From: Epiperipatus broadwayi
Taxonomy: Eukaryota > Onychophora > Udeonychophora > Euonychophora > Peripatidae
Assembly: GCA_028023455.1 (NCBI GenBank)
Contig: JAQFVV010012497.1
Span: forward strand, 124,001 to 188,000
Direction of reading: 5' to 3'
Length of the DNA: 64,000 nucleotides
Below are positions 11,432 to 23,320 of the stretch, piece by piece. Position numbers and translations under genes: made by a program. The notes under the pieces were generated by a model. That model made no database searches and was not told the origin of the DNA. It was given only the letters and a program-made list of their open reading frames with translations. The number at the start of each line of letters is the position of its first letter. Position 1 is the first letter of the stretch.

Positions 11432-12709
11432 AACCTTTTGGTTACAAACAAAACTTAGAAAGAAATGGCTTTCTGAGAACAAATTACTCCTGAGGTTTAT
11501 AAAAAGTAAAGGGATACTTGCAACATTTTGGCTATTGGGAAATTGTTGGTTTTTATTAACTGTATATTAGGTGAGGTACTTGGAATCAATATATATTATA
11601 ATTAACAATGTGTAAAAAGATGATATCAATTATCAAATGATGTGCCCATGGTTGGACAGGTCTATTTCAGGTTAATAACCTTTTTTGCAATCTATATATA
11701 GGGAGAGCAAGGATTCATGAAGTGCATATGCTGTCATCTAAGATGCTTTTAGTTCCAAATTGTTGTTGTTTTTAAAAAAGTCAAAGTGTCATTCTAATGT
11801 TGCATGCTATAATAAATCAATTAAACACAATATTAGCTAAAATATTATTACTCTTCATAATGTATAGTAACTAAAATATATGATTTAAATTTAGATGTTC
11901 ATATGAATATGTTAAGGAGCTTAATATTTTCAAAAATAAAATAATAGAATATTAAACCAATATTACTATTATTTTTGACATGGGTTACATTAAATAAACA
12001 ACTAATCAAATAGTTTTATTACTCAGGAGTTCATAAGAAGTTTGAGCACCAGAAGTGAAATTGATTCACGGACTGTAGATTCCAAAATCTGGTACTCTAT
12101 TACTGCATTTAGTCATACAGATGTGGACTATGTTGATAAATTATTTACAATTTAAAATGTCATTGTATTTCTAATCATCACATTATATTAATTACATAAA
12201 TTATAATGTGAAAAAAAATTTGTTATATACTTTTTATAAAAAAATCTAAGATGTTTAAGTGAAAAATTCTGTAGAATATCTAGGCAAAGTATAAACTATT
12301 GGCTTTATATATTGTTTAAAAGATGCTTAGGATTATATAAATTCACAAAAAAAAAATGATCTCAAAGATTTCTTATATTATTGTGATTGATAAAAATATA
12401 GGGACTGGAAAAGGTTGCAATAATTACATTATAATGTTACTCATGTTAGAAAAAATACAAGTTTTAGTGAGTTGAGAGTATGGTTTTAGAAAATTAAGAA
12501 GCACTATAGACAACTGTTATTGCAGGCCAGTGCAAAAAAATGCTATGGACAAAGTAGTGTGATTTATGTATTACTTTTATTAGATCATTCAACACTTTTG
12601 ACTTAGCTGAAAAGATTTGTGATAATATTTGGAGACGGGTATTAAATAGAAGGTGTATTAATTCCAATTCTGTTTCTCATTTTTTGTCAAATCAATGCAA
12701 GAAAAGCTT
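11432..12709. other. AT-rich filler with repeat X copy
   Basis: No gene. A good repeat X copy lies at 12002-12115 ('ctcaggagttcataagaag', 'gagcaccagaagtg', 'ctattactgcattt'). A weaker match lies near 11462-11510. Confidence 0.5.
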
Positions 12710-14690
12710 CTTATGTTGTTATTAACATCATCATTATTTTTAAACATTATCAATCCATTTGCAGGATGAAGATCTTTCCAGCTTAATCTTCTATAATCTA
12801 TAACTCCTTTTTTTCTAAATAATACCAATAAATGTCTATATTTCATACATTCATCTCACATGTGGTCTCAGTTCTTTTACAATTTCTTGGATCCAGTTTA
12901 AAACTTCAACTGTTCTTCACACCACCACTTCTAGTAATATGTTTAACCCAGTTAAGTTTCACTTTTATTAGTTTTTCAAAAATGTCAGTGATACTTGTTT
13001 GTTTTTTTTATCCATGTGTTTTGCTTTTAATTCTTTCTTCCTACTCCCAACATATATCTCTCTATATTTAGTTTAAAGTTTTTGTATTGTTTTTCTGTTA
13101 AGTGTTCAATTGACAAATCAGAACTAATAAAACCATCTATTAAAAACTTTCCTTCTTAAATACATTGGCATATTTCCTTTTAATATTGAGTTATTTCTAT
13201 CAAAAGCTCTCCAACTATGTTTAACTTTATGATTAATTTTATACCTTATTTTTCCATTCATATTAATAATCTGGATAAGGCATTTGAAGTTGTTGTTTTT
13301 TCTAATTCATGATTATCAAGTTTCTTCTGAGAAATTAGCAATTTTAGTATTTATCTTTCTTACTTTCATCTTTCAACATTTCTTGAAGCTTTAAAGCATT
13401 ATTTGCAAAACAATCACATCACTTGCAAAATTTGGATGAGTTAAATAATCATATATTTTTAATTCCTTGACTTTATACTTTGATTTATAAAATATTTCTT
13501 GGAAAATTGCAGTAAAAAGTTTTGAAGATAAGGAATCATACTATCATAGCATATCAGTTTTAATCACCTTAGAATTATTGCATTTTAATAAATATTCTTT
13601 AGAATATGACAGTCTTGATGAATCAATGTTTTAATGAATGTAGAAATGTTTATAAAATCAAATGCCTTTTCATAATCTATACATTCAAAACATAATGACA
13701 GCTCATATGCATATATTCTTTCTATCACTTCCTCCATTTTAAGGTAACGCTCTAATCAACTGGTTCAGTTGGTTAGAGCATTACCTTAAAATTCAGTATT
13801 CAAAAATCTAAGGGACCAGGATCAATTCCCATGCTAGTACTGTCATTTCTCTCCATATTTGGATGTGATTCACTTTTTAATCCAATTTCTTCTTTTGATT
13901 GGTTTGAATTTTAAGTTTTCTATAGAAAAATAGTAATTATTGTGGTAAAAATATTTTTTATAGAATTGATAAAATTCTTTTGGTGGATCTATAATTTCTT
14001 TATCACTTTTCTTAAATACCAATACTGTATTATTACTGCACATAATCAATTACACATTTAGTATGTAATTTTTTAACAATTTTTCTATTTCTTTATCTTT
14101 TCTTTTAAAAATCACAGTAATGATTTCATCATTTCCTGGACTTTCCTCCTTCATTATAGGTTTAACTTCATGTCCCCTAAATGCTTGGCAGTTTGAAAGA
14201 TATTGTAAATATAAGTATTTCTTTGTTTTATTGTCCTTTATTACTATATAGTTTTTAGTAGAACTTCCATATATTTCATGATGTTATCCCTCTATTTTCT
14301 TTTTTAATGTTGAAATAACTTTTCTTCCAATAATAAGATATTGCTTTTTTACTTCTAGAGATTCCCTTGTCAATTCCAATTTATTTTCTTATGTTATTAT
14401 TAATTCTTTTTTTTAAACATTTTTCAGAACTCTGCATATTCAATTCTCCACATTACTATTTTTATTCGTACATTCTTTTAACTCATTTAAAAATTTGTAG
14501 CAATTTTTTTATCAAGTGTCTTTGCTGCAGTTCTTATTAGAGTACAGTTGTCTTCTAGCTGATTTCAGTTAAGTTTCAACCATTTTTAAATTCTGTCAGT
14601 ATTATTTTTGATTAGCAAATTCTAGTTTGTTTCATTGGAGTGTTTCTGCAAGTTAGCAATATCAACTGGTTTTTTTAATACTTTTCATAT
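12710..14690 (-). pseudogene. RTE-clade LINE remnant (RT and C-terminus)
   Basis: On the minus strand, pieces of a non-LTR retrotransposon ORF2 appear in the right order. About 14640-14520: a pre-RT region ending NKNCSKDT. About 14160-14100: ESPGNDEIITVIF (family 'GKAPG.DEI'). About 14020-13990: VFKKSDKEI ('KKGDK.EI'). About 13890-13690: NHIQIWRE, then ERIYAYELSLCF. About 13680-13650: IDYEKAFDF, which is RT motif A. About 12900-12860: RNCKRTE. About 12780-12730: the stereotyped RTE 3' end 'gcaaatggattgataatg' followed by GAT-rich sequence. Frameshifts and stops separate the pieces, and no FADD box was found. A SINE-like insertion (13741-13842) splits the RT domain. Relatives are at 49600-51070 and 54020-54790. 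Confidence 0.75.
13741..13842 (+). mobile_element. tRNA-like SINE insertion inside the RTE LINE
   Basis: A 102-bp interruption of the LINE RT frame. On the plus strand it has an A-box-like 'tggttcagttggttagag' and a B-box-like 'ggatcaattcc', spaced as in a tRNA-derived SINE head. Imperfect direct repeats flank it: tcacttcctccatttt (13725-13740) and tcatttctctccatatt (13843-13859). Both correspond to the same LINE codons (WRE region), as a target-site duplication requires. The first 48 bases form a near-perfect hairpin, because the A-box side is preceded by its own inverted copy (aaggtaacgctctaatcaac). Confidence 0.6.
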
Positions 14691-14957
14691 CTCTAGTTCT
14701 GCATTAACAGCTATCTTACAAATATCTAATTGATTATCAATTTCTATGGGAAAACATTGCAATCTTAAACATACATATATTTTAGTAAAAATATAATCTT
14801 CATTTAAATGTCTCATAAAAAATACCAGAATTATTAACTTTTTAATAATAAATAATTTTTAGTGGTATTCATTTAAAATGTTTAAACTTAATAAAAATTA
14901 TATTAAAGGATTGTAAAAAACCCTTCAGTTTATATTAATATAAAACTATAAAAGGAA
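14691..14957. other. AT-rich filler upstream of the LINE remnant
   Basis: Nothing recognisable. It may be eroded LINE 5' sequence. Confidence 0.4.
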
Positions 14958-15191
14958 TTGTATATAGTTTTTGAAAGTAATCTCAGTGTTTATAATAAAG
15001 TTTTAAAAATGTTGACAAACTTGGAGCTGAAATATTATATGGAAGAGATTGAGAGAAGAAGGTCAAAGCAATTCAATATTGACTTAAGCAATCTAGAGAA
15101 AAAATGGGAAGACACAAAATTAATGATAATAGCAATTCTGCCAAACCTTAAAATCAAAAATAAAATAAAAAAGTTCATGTGGATAAAATGA
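14958..15191 (+). CDS. Short unidentified ORF (77 codons)
   Basis: Encodes a charged, helix-prone peptide (MEEIERRRSKQFNIDLSNLE in the middle). Composition is less biased to Ile/Asn/Lys/Phe than the random ORFs around it. I do not recognise a family. It could be a scrap of a Gag-like or ORF1-like coiled-coil protein. No upstream promoter or splice context is evident. Confidence 0.2.
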   Translation: MYIVFESNLSVYNKVLKMLTNLELKYYMEEIERRRSKQFNIDLSNLEKKWEDTKLMIIAILPNLKIKNKIKKFMWIK

Positions 15192-17033
15192 AAAAAAATT
15201 GATTTAGTTTTGAAAAGAAAAAAGTGTATTCTGAAACTAATGGATATTTATTTTAAGAATTCAAACTATTAAAAATATTTAAGTTGATAAAGTTAGATCT
15301 ACGGTATATGATAATTTTTAGTAAAGACTGAAAAAACATTAAATTTTTGAATTTAAGAAAATGTTCCATGAACAGGGATGTAATGTGTCAAAAGAAATTT
15401 GAATCTATAAGTCTTTTGCAAGGAATCTATTGAAAAGAGTAATACCAAATCATTTATAACAAGTAAGATATGGATGTATAGATTCAAAAATTGATGCGCT
15501 TCTCAGCATCTTTTAAAATTGGCAGAATATTACAATTATTAATGTTGTGCTTTTGGGGTCATTTGAAACAAAATTTTGATTTTTTTAAAATTCAGAATGA
15601 AAATACTATTGCTTCAAACCAAAAATATCATAAAAATAACAGTAGCTGTTGATTTTTACAGGTGACTACATTTGAAATTTACAAATTTAATACCATTTAG
15701 ACATTAGTATTTAATCATTAGTTTTTATTTAAAAAGAACAAAAAGTAAGATAATAAGTTGTTTTTTTAAAGTGATTTATGGAATACATTTATATAGATTT
15801 GAGTATGATATACCATATGTAAAATATGTTCTTTCTCAGTATCATTTATTTTGTCGGAATTTTTTATAATAGCATTATTCTACTTTTTGTCAACTATTTT
15901 TGCTGATGCTTTAATGTGTATAATTTTTATATTGTATTACAGGGATGTATTGTAACCTTAACAAGCAAAAGAAGTCACTGGCATACAACACAGGCAACCA
16001 CCAAACAGATGCATCAAAGAACCATATACCCTGTGACTGCAACATGACAAAGACATACCAAAACAATACCAGAACACATAGGCAACACTATAATAACTTT
16101 GGATTTTTTCACACTTAAGAGTATGAGTTCTCGTATAGACAAAATATACTATAATACAAACACAAATAATAAAATCTAAGATTCTTATTACATGTAAATT
16201 TTGTGTTCTTATATAATCTCAGATTCTTATTAAAACCTCAGGTTATCTTCCAAATATTAGGTTCTTACTTTCTCTAAACATTGGGTTCTTATTTTATCTA
16301 CATCTCAGGGTTTCATTCATACTTGATACAAGAAATAATTACTTTGCTAAATACTTAAGCAGCATTAAATGAAATAACAATGTTGGTTTTTATTAATAAG
16401 ATATTTTTACTTTCTTCTTATAGTTTTGTAATCTTATATTTCATTTTTAAAATAAATGAAAAAACAAAATAGAAAATATTCAAATATCTGAATACTTCAA
16501 ACAACCTTTGGTTAGTACTAAAAAAAATATTCTCAAAACATTTTCATGTCTTATCTTATGATAAGCATATTTATATATCTTGTGTAAATCTAATTGAAAT
16601 ACCTGAATGTATAATCTTGTACCAAACAAATTAAAATAATGTAGCAGGCAGAAACTGTACTTTTATGCTACCCACTACATCATTGAGCACATTTATAATA
16701 AAAGACAAAACAACATATCTTATTTTAAATAATGCAGGTATTAAGCAAAATGAATATATTGAATAAATATTTTTAATGTGACTTATGAAAAGTACTCTCA
16801 TATACAATAATGTTTAATAATTTTATTAATTGGATTTTCTAGATAAATTAATGTAATGATGAGAATAAAAACATAAACATATTTAATGATAATACTTCAA
16901 TACAATAAAATAAATTTATTCAATAAGCAGTAAACCTAATAATACAAATTACTATTAATGTAAGCATTTAACTAACTTAAAATAAAATATATATCCCTTG
17001 AATAAATCCATGTAAAAATCACATTAATGAAAT
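15192..17033. other. AT-rich filler; transcript-like patch
   Basis: At 15941-15952 an acceptor-like 'attacag' precedes a CA-rich patch (to about 16130) of unknown identity. At 16170-16330 the word 'agattcttatta' or 'aggttcttac' recurs about every 40-60 bases with 'ctcag', a degenerate short tandem pattern. A GTAGCA...TGCTAC hairpin lies at about 16641-16671. No gene. Confidence 0.4.
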
Positions 17034-17145
17034 TTAAACCACTAAACATCACAAGATCACCATCACTTCTGGCATCCATTTATTACTCTGGTTGGCACAG
17101 TGTGGCATTACTGTATGGAGGGTTTTGCCTGTTTAATAATGAAAT
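17034..17145. mobile_element. Inverted-repeat family fragment
   Basis: Begins TTAA + 'accactaaacatcaca', then 'agatcaccat', 'tctggcatccatt', 'attactctggttggca' and 'ggcattactgtatggag', ending near 'gttttgcctgttta'. It is an internally deleted member of the 10.7 kb family with no hammerhead module left. Confidence 0.55.
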
Positions 17146-19642
17146 TTACAATATATCTCACACTTCATTTAAAAGGTTAACCAACCAGTAAACTTATATC
17201 TTTAAACAGACCATTAAAAGAATGATAATTCAATTACAATAAAATCGGACATAAATATAATTCTTATGATATTTCAAACATAGTTGGATACTACACAAAA
17301 ATAATTTATATAGGTTTTAATTTATTAATGCATATAAGGAGCAGAATAATAAAAAGAGCTCAATACTAACAATGAACTACTATATTTGAAAATAATTTGT
17401 AGTAAATCTAAGTATTTTTATAGATGTACATGCCTTAAATATTCTTACACAATAAATACACACTAAGAAATAAATATAAAGACAGAATGAACAGTAATAA
17501 ATAAATGAACACCCAGTTCCATGATCTGAAAGTGCCAAAATAAACCACATTCATTATCTCTCATGGTGGGGCTTAATAAATATAATAATAATGGAAATCA
17601 TCCACTTAATTGGCAAAATTGATACCTGTCACCAAGCAGCATATCAATTAATACATTTACAAGGCATGGATTATTAATAATATATGGAAATGTAACCCAT
17701 ACACACTTTTATATGCACAAAAACACATACTTTGTCTAAAGATATATGCAAACCAATACAATATAATTGTGAAGCAATATTATACACTAAGAATTTGCAA
17801 AGTTATCTCAACTCACAAACTGACTTCAAAATGGTACATTTATCCATATACTAGACATATAAAATCTGTTTTACCCTGTGCACAATAATACTCTTTAGTA
17901 ATATCAGAATATAAATTCCGAGAACTCTTAATAATTTGTAATTTACAACCATTTTATCTGAAAATTTACTCTTACCAATTTCCATCATACCACATATATT
18001 ATTATAAATATATCTTACATAATACAAAGCACAATAGTAGTAAATTATTAATGCATAAATAATAATTATGCTAGAACAATAATAATAAACATATCTATTT
18101 CATAATCACATATTACACCTATTTTACCCTGTTTAAATAAGCTTGAAAGTTTAAAACTTCTTTCATTAAATAAATGAAAATAACCTCTTAATTCATAAGT
18201 CCTTCCATTTCTCCATACAGAAAAATATCTAGCACATTTTTAATTAAATGCAGAGGAGACAAATAAATGAATAAATATCTTAGAGCAGGAATTTCTTGAT
18301 ATATATTGTTTGCATGGAGCAAGCAGGTACACCAAAATGAGGAATAAACAGGTGATAAACATTTCAAAAATAAAAGTTGAGACAATAGTTTGGCAGGATT
18401 ACACATGAAACAATTTCAAATTATTTCTTTTCTGCAGAAAGATAAATATATTTTCAGTAGATGAATAAATGAATTATCAGAATTTTGAGATGTCTTATTT
18501 GCATTAGATGAAATACAAGTATATAATGTCTTTTCAAGGTGTAAAAAATCAATATGAATAACATCTTTATTTTAATTAGATGAGAATTTTTTAAATGATT
18601 ATATTTTATTTCATCCTTTGAATTCATGATAGTTTTAAATAATTCATTATTGTATTTATTTCACTAATTGAAATATAATTTTCAAAACAATTTCTTGTAA
18701 TAATAACAACTGTATTTCAGTCATTAAATTGTTCACATATAAATTAATTCTTTCAAAGTAAAGCATTTAGTAGAATATAAAAGTAATAATCTTAATCTTT
18801 GTGATTAGTTTTAGATAACTTTAAACATTTTAAAAAATAAAAAGTTAATGAACTGGATTTTTTAAGAAAATACTAAAGTTAGTTTATAAAAGTTTATAGA
18901 AAAGCTAAAAAATGTTATATTTCTCCAGCTTATCAGTCTCCCTTAAGTTGTAGAAATTCTTCTATAACAATAAAGTTTATTATTTTTCTGATGAAAGATA
19001 TTGTCTATGGGCAAATGAGCATGTAGAGGTTGAAATAGATATGCTTAAATGACTTTAAAATCTTCTAGCAAAACATTATTTAACTAATAAAATAATAAAG
19101 TATTTAAAATTAAATTGAACAAATAACTTGAAAAGTTAATCAGTAAGTAATTTATTTTTCCTTTTAAATATATATATGCTTATCATAAAATACTGCAGAG
19201 GTGGTCATCCAAAATTAATATTGGGGTGAGGTTTTTAAAAAGTATCCAACTTTAATATTTTGATTAATTAGGTCCCATATAAATAGATTTGATCTTGACC
19301 TTTCCTTAATTAAGACATCTAAGAATAATTTAACCTCACACTATCTAGGTAGTACTTAAAATATAATTAACTTTGTTTTAATTATTAAATAAAATATTAT
19401 TTATTTAATTTAAAGCAAATATCTTTTAGTATTAAATAAAAACCATTTGCTTTATTTAAAGCAATACCTTTTTTAAACCAATATGTTTTTATTCAAGAGT
19501 TTTTAAAGAGTTATAATTAATATCCCTCTAATATAAAAAAAAACATGAAATTTATTACTTTTTTAAAGAGAATTAACACTTAAAATAATTCATTTTAAAC
19601 TTCCCTCTCTTAATACTCACACACATAAATTCACATGTGATC
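17146..19642. other. AT-rich filler
   Basis: No recognisable gene or element. Short ORFs here are stop-poor by chance. Confidence 0.5.
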
Positions 19643-19650
19643 CACTAGAA

Positions 19651-19808
19651 CAGTAGCTCTCAATCTTCCTAATGCCATAACCATTTAATGCAGTTCTTTA
19701 TGTTGTGGTGACCCCCAATATTTAATTTTGCCAATAATCTTAGATGACCCCTGTGAAAAGGTTGTTTGACTCTCAAAGGAGTCATGACCCCCAGGTTGAG
19801 AACCAATG
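19651..19808 (+). mobile_element. SPIN-like non-autonomous hAT element
   Basis: 158 bp starting CAGTAGCTCTCAATCTTCCT and ending AGGTTGAGAACCAATG, with a perfect 8-bp target-site duplication CACTAGAA on both sides (19643-19650 and 19809-19816). The interior shows 'tgttgtggtgaccccca' and 'gacccctgtgaaaagg', the landmark words of the SPIN (Space Invaders) hAT family, with most of the SPIN interior deleted. No transposase is encoded, so it would have been mobilised in trans. SPIN has been reported from tetrapods and from a few invertebrates including a planarian, a pond snail and a blood-feeding bug, and is a standard case of horizontal transfer. The 8-bp duplication and CAG...CTG-like ends support hAT independently of the family name. 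Confidence 0.85.
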
Positions 19809-19816
19809 CACTAGAA

Positions 19817-21833
19817 GGTAATTAAAGAAATTATGGCATTTACTGCAGGTTAAAAAATAATATTTTAAAAGGTAGCAAAGACAAAACTTTATCTATTGAA
19901 ATTAACTCAAACTATAATTCATTTTAAACTAATTTCATCTAAGCTTAACATATTAAATTCTAACCTGAAACAACTATTAAACCAATTAAACTAATATCTT
20001 TTGTAACTATTATCCAAATACATTTTAATACAGATATTTTATTAATATAACTTAGAGTGCATGATAAAGATTTTATACAATTTGCAAGGAGTTATCTTTA
20101 TTTGAGTTTAATATTTTAAAAAAAGTACTATTGAATGCTTGAATCTGTTTGAACCAAATATAAAGTTACAGTATATATGTTTAAAATATCTATTATCATT
20201 TTATTTCTATAGAAACTTGATCGATTTCTTGTATTAAATTAGTGATAGTGTTGTCTTTCCCACAGTTATAAAAAACATTATGATAGAGTCACTATTTATC
20301 TGTACATTTTGGTATCCTCTATATTTGGAACAAATTGGCATGGATATAGTGATTCAATCTGAATACATTGATAGCAGTTATGGGTGACTTTGAATTAGGA
20401 AAGTGAAAAAAACAATATAAAATTATACTAGTATTTTTTTAAAGACTTATATATGTATAAATAAATTAAATTAGGTCATTATTAAACTATCTACCACTAA
20501 TATTGTATAATCCCATGATCAATAAGTAAAATACTTTTAACAACTGCCATTTTATAAGAAAAAGAACTTTGTATATAACCATTGTGCTATTTATGAATTA
20601 TCTGTGCATTATAAATTGTTTAATCTTGCTCATAAAAAACTATAATCTTATATCTGAAAACAATTTTTATATACAAGGACAAAGTCAAATTAATGCATTA
20701 ATTTATTTACACAGATTTCTATCAATATATAGTTTTAAAATAATGTTTAATGTTACTATTTCCTATCTACCAGAAAATTTACAAAAATTAAGCATAAATT
20801 ATATCCAGAAATTCTGCAGCCTTAGGAAATCTACTCAATTCTTTGGTCACAATATGATTCAACTCAATGGTTTTGATAAGGACATATTCTTAGTTATAAT
20901 TCTTATATCTTCATTTCTAATTTTACATTATTAAAATTAATTGAAAATATATCTAAGTTTGTGGATTATAATTCATAGCATTTGATTTTACATAAACAGA
21001 AAATACATGACTGAGATTAGACTTTATTTCAGTATTTGTTGTTTAGTAGTAATTGTGACAAACATATTGATATAAATGGTACACTCATGCACTACACAAT
21101 TATAAATCTTTATACATATTTTTAATGGATCGTAATATCTGATGTAAAAGTGCCTGAGTATCAAAATGCCAACTTAGAGATTTCTGGATTAATAATAATT
21201 TAAATTTATTATATAGTAGAACATAATTGTTCAAATTAAATGGGATCACTATAGATTAGAGAATTACATAATTCAGATTATTATACTTTTTTTAACTTTC
21301 ATGTAAAACTTTTAATTACAAAAGTATTTATATTTTCATTGTTTTTGTTTTTTAAAGCTTAAAGCAAGATATACCCAATTACTTTGGAGGAAATATATTC
21401 TTTAGTTTTTAATTCATTTAGATATTTATTTATTTTCATTCTGTATTATATAGGTGAATAAAAATTATTATCTTCTTAATTTATTAATAATTAGTAGTAG
21501 TAGTATTCTCTCTTTTTTTTTTTTCTTCTTTGTCTTCAATCAATATGATTATATGTTTGAACATTTTCTCTCTTTAACTACTCACTGACAATTTTGATTC
21601 ATTCATTTTTTTCTAATTTTTAATCTTTGTTTATATTCTCTAATTTATGAGTTGTATACATAAAAGAAATGATTTTCTTTTATTTCTATTTGTCAATTTT
21701 TTTATTATTAATTATTATCAGAGTACCCTGTGATATGGATTGGTTAAGAAAGCTATCATTCAGCCAACTCAATTGACTAACTTTCTTCTCGGTTAATTGT
21801 CTGAGTCTTTAATTCCATGTAACTCATTGTATC
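19817..21833. other. AT-rich filler
   Basis: Includes a 121-codon ATG frame at 20569-20934 whose product is Ile/Leu/Asn/Tyr-rich without a recognisable domain. At this base composition such a frame can arise by chance and I do not call it a gene. A T-rich run with GTA/TAG repeats sits at 21488-21530. Confidence 0.45.
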
Positions 21834-21841
21834 CCTTATAT

Positions 21842-22602
21842 CAGTGGTCTTTAACCCTTGGTTCTGGTCCATGGACTGGTGCTGGGCTGCAGAAGTTTTC
21901 TGCCAGTCCTTGCTAGACTGGCAGGAAAGTTTGTGATAACAAAATAATAAGTTTTTAAACTTTTAATTAATATAAACAATTTTTATTTATTTTTTCATCT
22001 CATTTTTACCCAATTAAAAAAAAAACAGAACAAAACAAAATCTAATCAATCGTACATAAATTAATTAGTTTTTCTAATTATCACTGGTGTTTATGGGGTA
22101 GAATTACATTTTTTATTATTTTTCTAAAAATATTCAAAATTCAAAAAAAAAGTTTTTTATTATACAAACTCCATATATATAATTTCATCTTGTATATTTA
22201 ACATTAAATACAAATATTACATTTATCATAATCATTGTCATGTAATTACACTAGCTGTGATATTTCCCAACATTCAGATGAATAACATTTTATTCTTGCA
22301 TGTTTAGATATAAACGTAGCAATGCAGGCACATTAATGAGAATGATTGTTATTGTACTGTTTTCTGAAGCAGTATGATTGCGCAACTCAAGAAAGAGTGT
22401 TCAGCATGTGAAGATAAGCAACACCATTACAGTACACAGTAACTAGTGTGTTGTTTTGGTTAGTTATAGCAATTATGCTCATGTCATCTAAGGCTAAGCA
22501 GTTTCCATCTTTAAGAAAATTTATCTGTAAACTTCTGCCGGTCTGTGAAATCTTATCCTTATTTTTACCAGTCCGCAGATGTGAAAAGAGTGAAGACCAC
22601 TG
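21842..22602. mobile_element. Non-autonomous hAT element, 761 bp
   Basis: Ends are CAGTGGTCTTTAACCC at the left and GTGAAGACCACTG at the right, which are inverted complements over CAGTGGTCTT. Flanking 8-mers are ccttatat (21834-21841) and ctttatat (22603-22610), a target duplication with one mismatch. Internal inverted segments near the ends (ggactggtgctgggctgcag against ccagtccgcagatg) extend the terminal symmetry. No transposase ORF is present; the 94-codon frame at 22448-22732 runs across the right end and is not considered real. Distinct from the SPIN-like copy. Confidence 0.75.
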
Positions 22603-22872
22603 CTTTATATCACCTGATAAGGTCCAGTTCCTTCGTTCCTTCCATTACCATTCTTTTGAAAACACCTCTCATTCATTAAACAATTATTTTCTCTTAATAT
22701 ATACCCATCCAGTTTTTCTTTCCACGACCTAAAAAAGAGAAAATGTGAATGCATAATAGTGTAATTTACAGCATTCTCACGCACAGAAATATAATCTCTA
22801 GTCTAATAAATGATTAATAAAATTATTAAAATGTGAATGCATTTTGCTCTCGCTAGTTTTGTCAACTTCTTT

Positions 22873-22927
22873 ATATATATATAATATTCATCAAATAATT
22901 TTTAAACAGATTATTACATTTGGAATT
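22873..22927 (+). repeat. 55-bp flanking direct repeat, left copy
   Basis: Identical over 55 bases to 26915-26969. It abuts the 5' LTR here and follows the 3' LTR there. It begins with an AT run and ends 'cagattattacatttggaat'+t. Far longer than the 4-6 bp duplication normally left by LTR element integration. Confidence 0.85.
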
Positions 22928-23300
22928 GGTCACTAGCCAAATTTATAGTAATGTGCATGTAGAAAAGGTCAAACAAAATCATCATCACAATTTTTATATA
23001 ACCATAAAGGAAGTTGTAGGGCATCCAAGTTTAATCACCTCATGTGATTTCCTTCACGTGATTTCATATACCTGTAATACATTGTTTTAATACTGGTTAT
23101 TAATAATTTGCTTATAATTCTTGATATTCGAACTCCTTCACTTATATGGTAATAGTTATATTGTAACCATCTATAATAATTTGATCAACCTTTAATTTTG
23201 ATATCGGACTCCTTTACTCAGATCTAATAATATCTTTTGATCAACATTTAATTTTTGAATTTACTTAGTTATATCTTTTGAACTCTTTAATTATGTTACA
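22928..23300 (+). repeat. 5' LTR of the 574-codon-ORF element
   Basis: Its first about 125 bp (ggtcactagcc... to ...catgtgatttcc) match the 3' LTR almost perfectly. The rest is diverged and longer, because a block of about 70 bp ('actccttcacttatatgg', 'tttgatcaac', 'taattttgatat') is repeated two to three times here but present once in the 3' LTR. It ends ATGTTACA. The first about 16 bases of the LTR (tgtgccattacaattt, present in the 3' copy) are missing or scrambled at the junction with the 55-bp repeat. Confidence 0.75.
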
Positions 23301-23320
23301 ATGGACACCCAACTGGGGCC
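23301..23320 (+). other. Primer-binding site
   Basis: atggacacccaactggggcc follows the LTR end TTACA directly. The TGG...CCCAAC pattern is that of a tRNA 3'-end binding site and matches the PBS of the 61 kb element (tggcgcccaatgtg). Confidence 0.7.

Noticed and set aside
15941-16130. Exon after an acceptor-like 'attacag'
   Set aside because: The frame is short and broken, has no recognisable protein, and no donor or neighbouring exon can be paired with it.
20569-20934. 121-codon ORF
   Set aside because: Composition is what random DNA of this AT content gives. No domain, no Kozak or splice context, and no homology to any element in the window.
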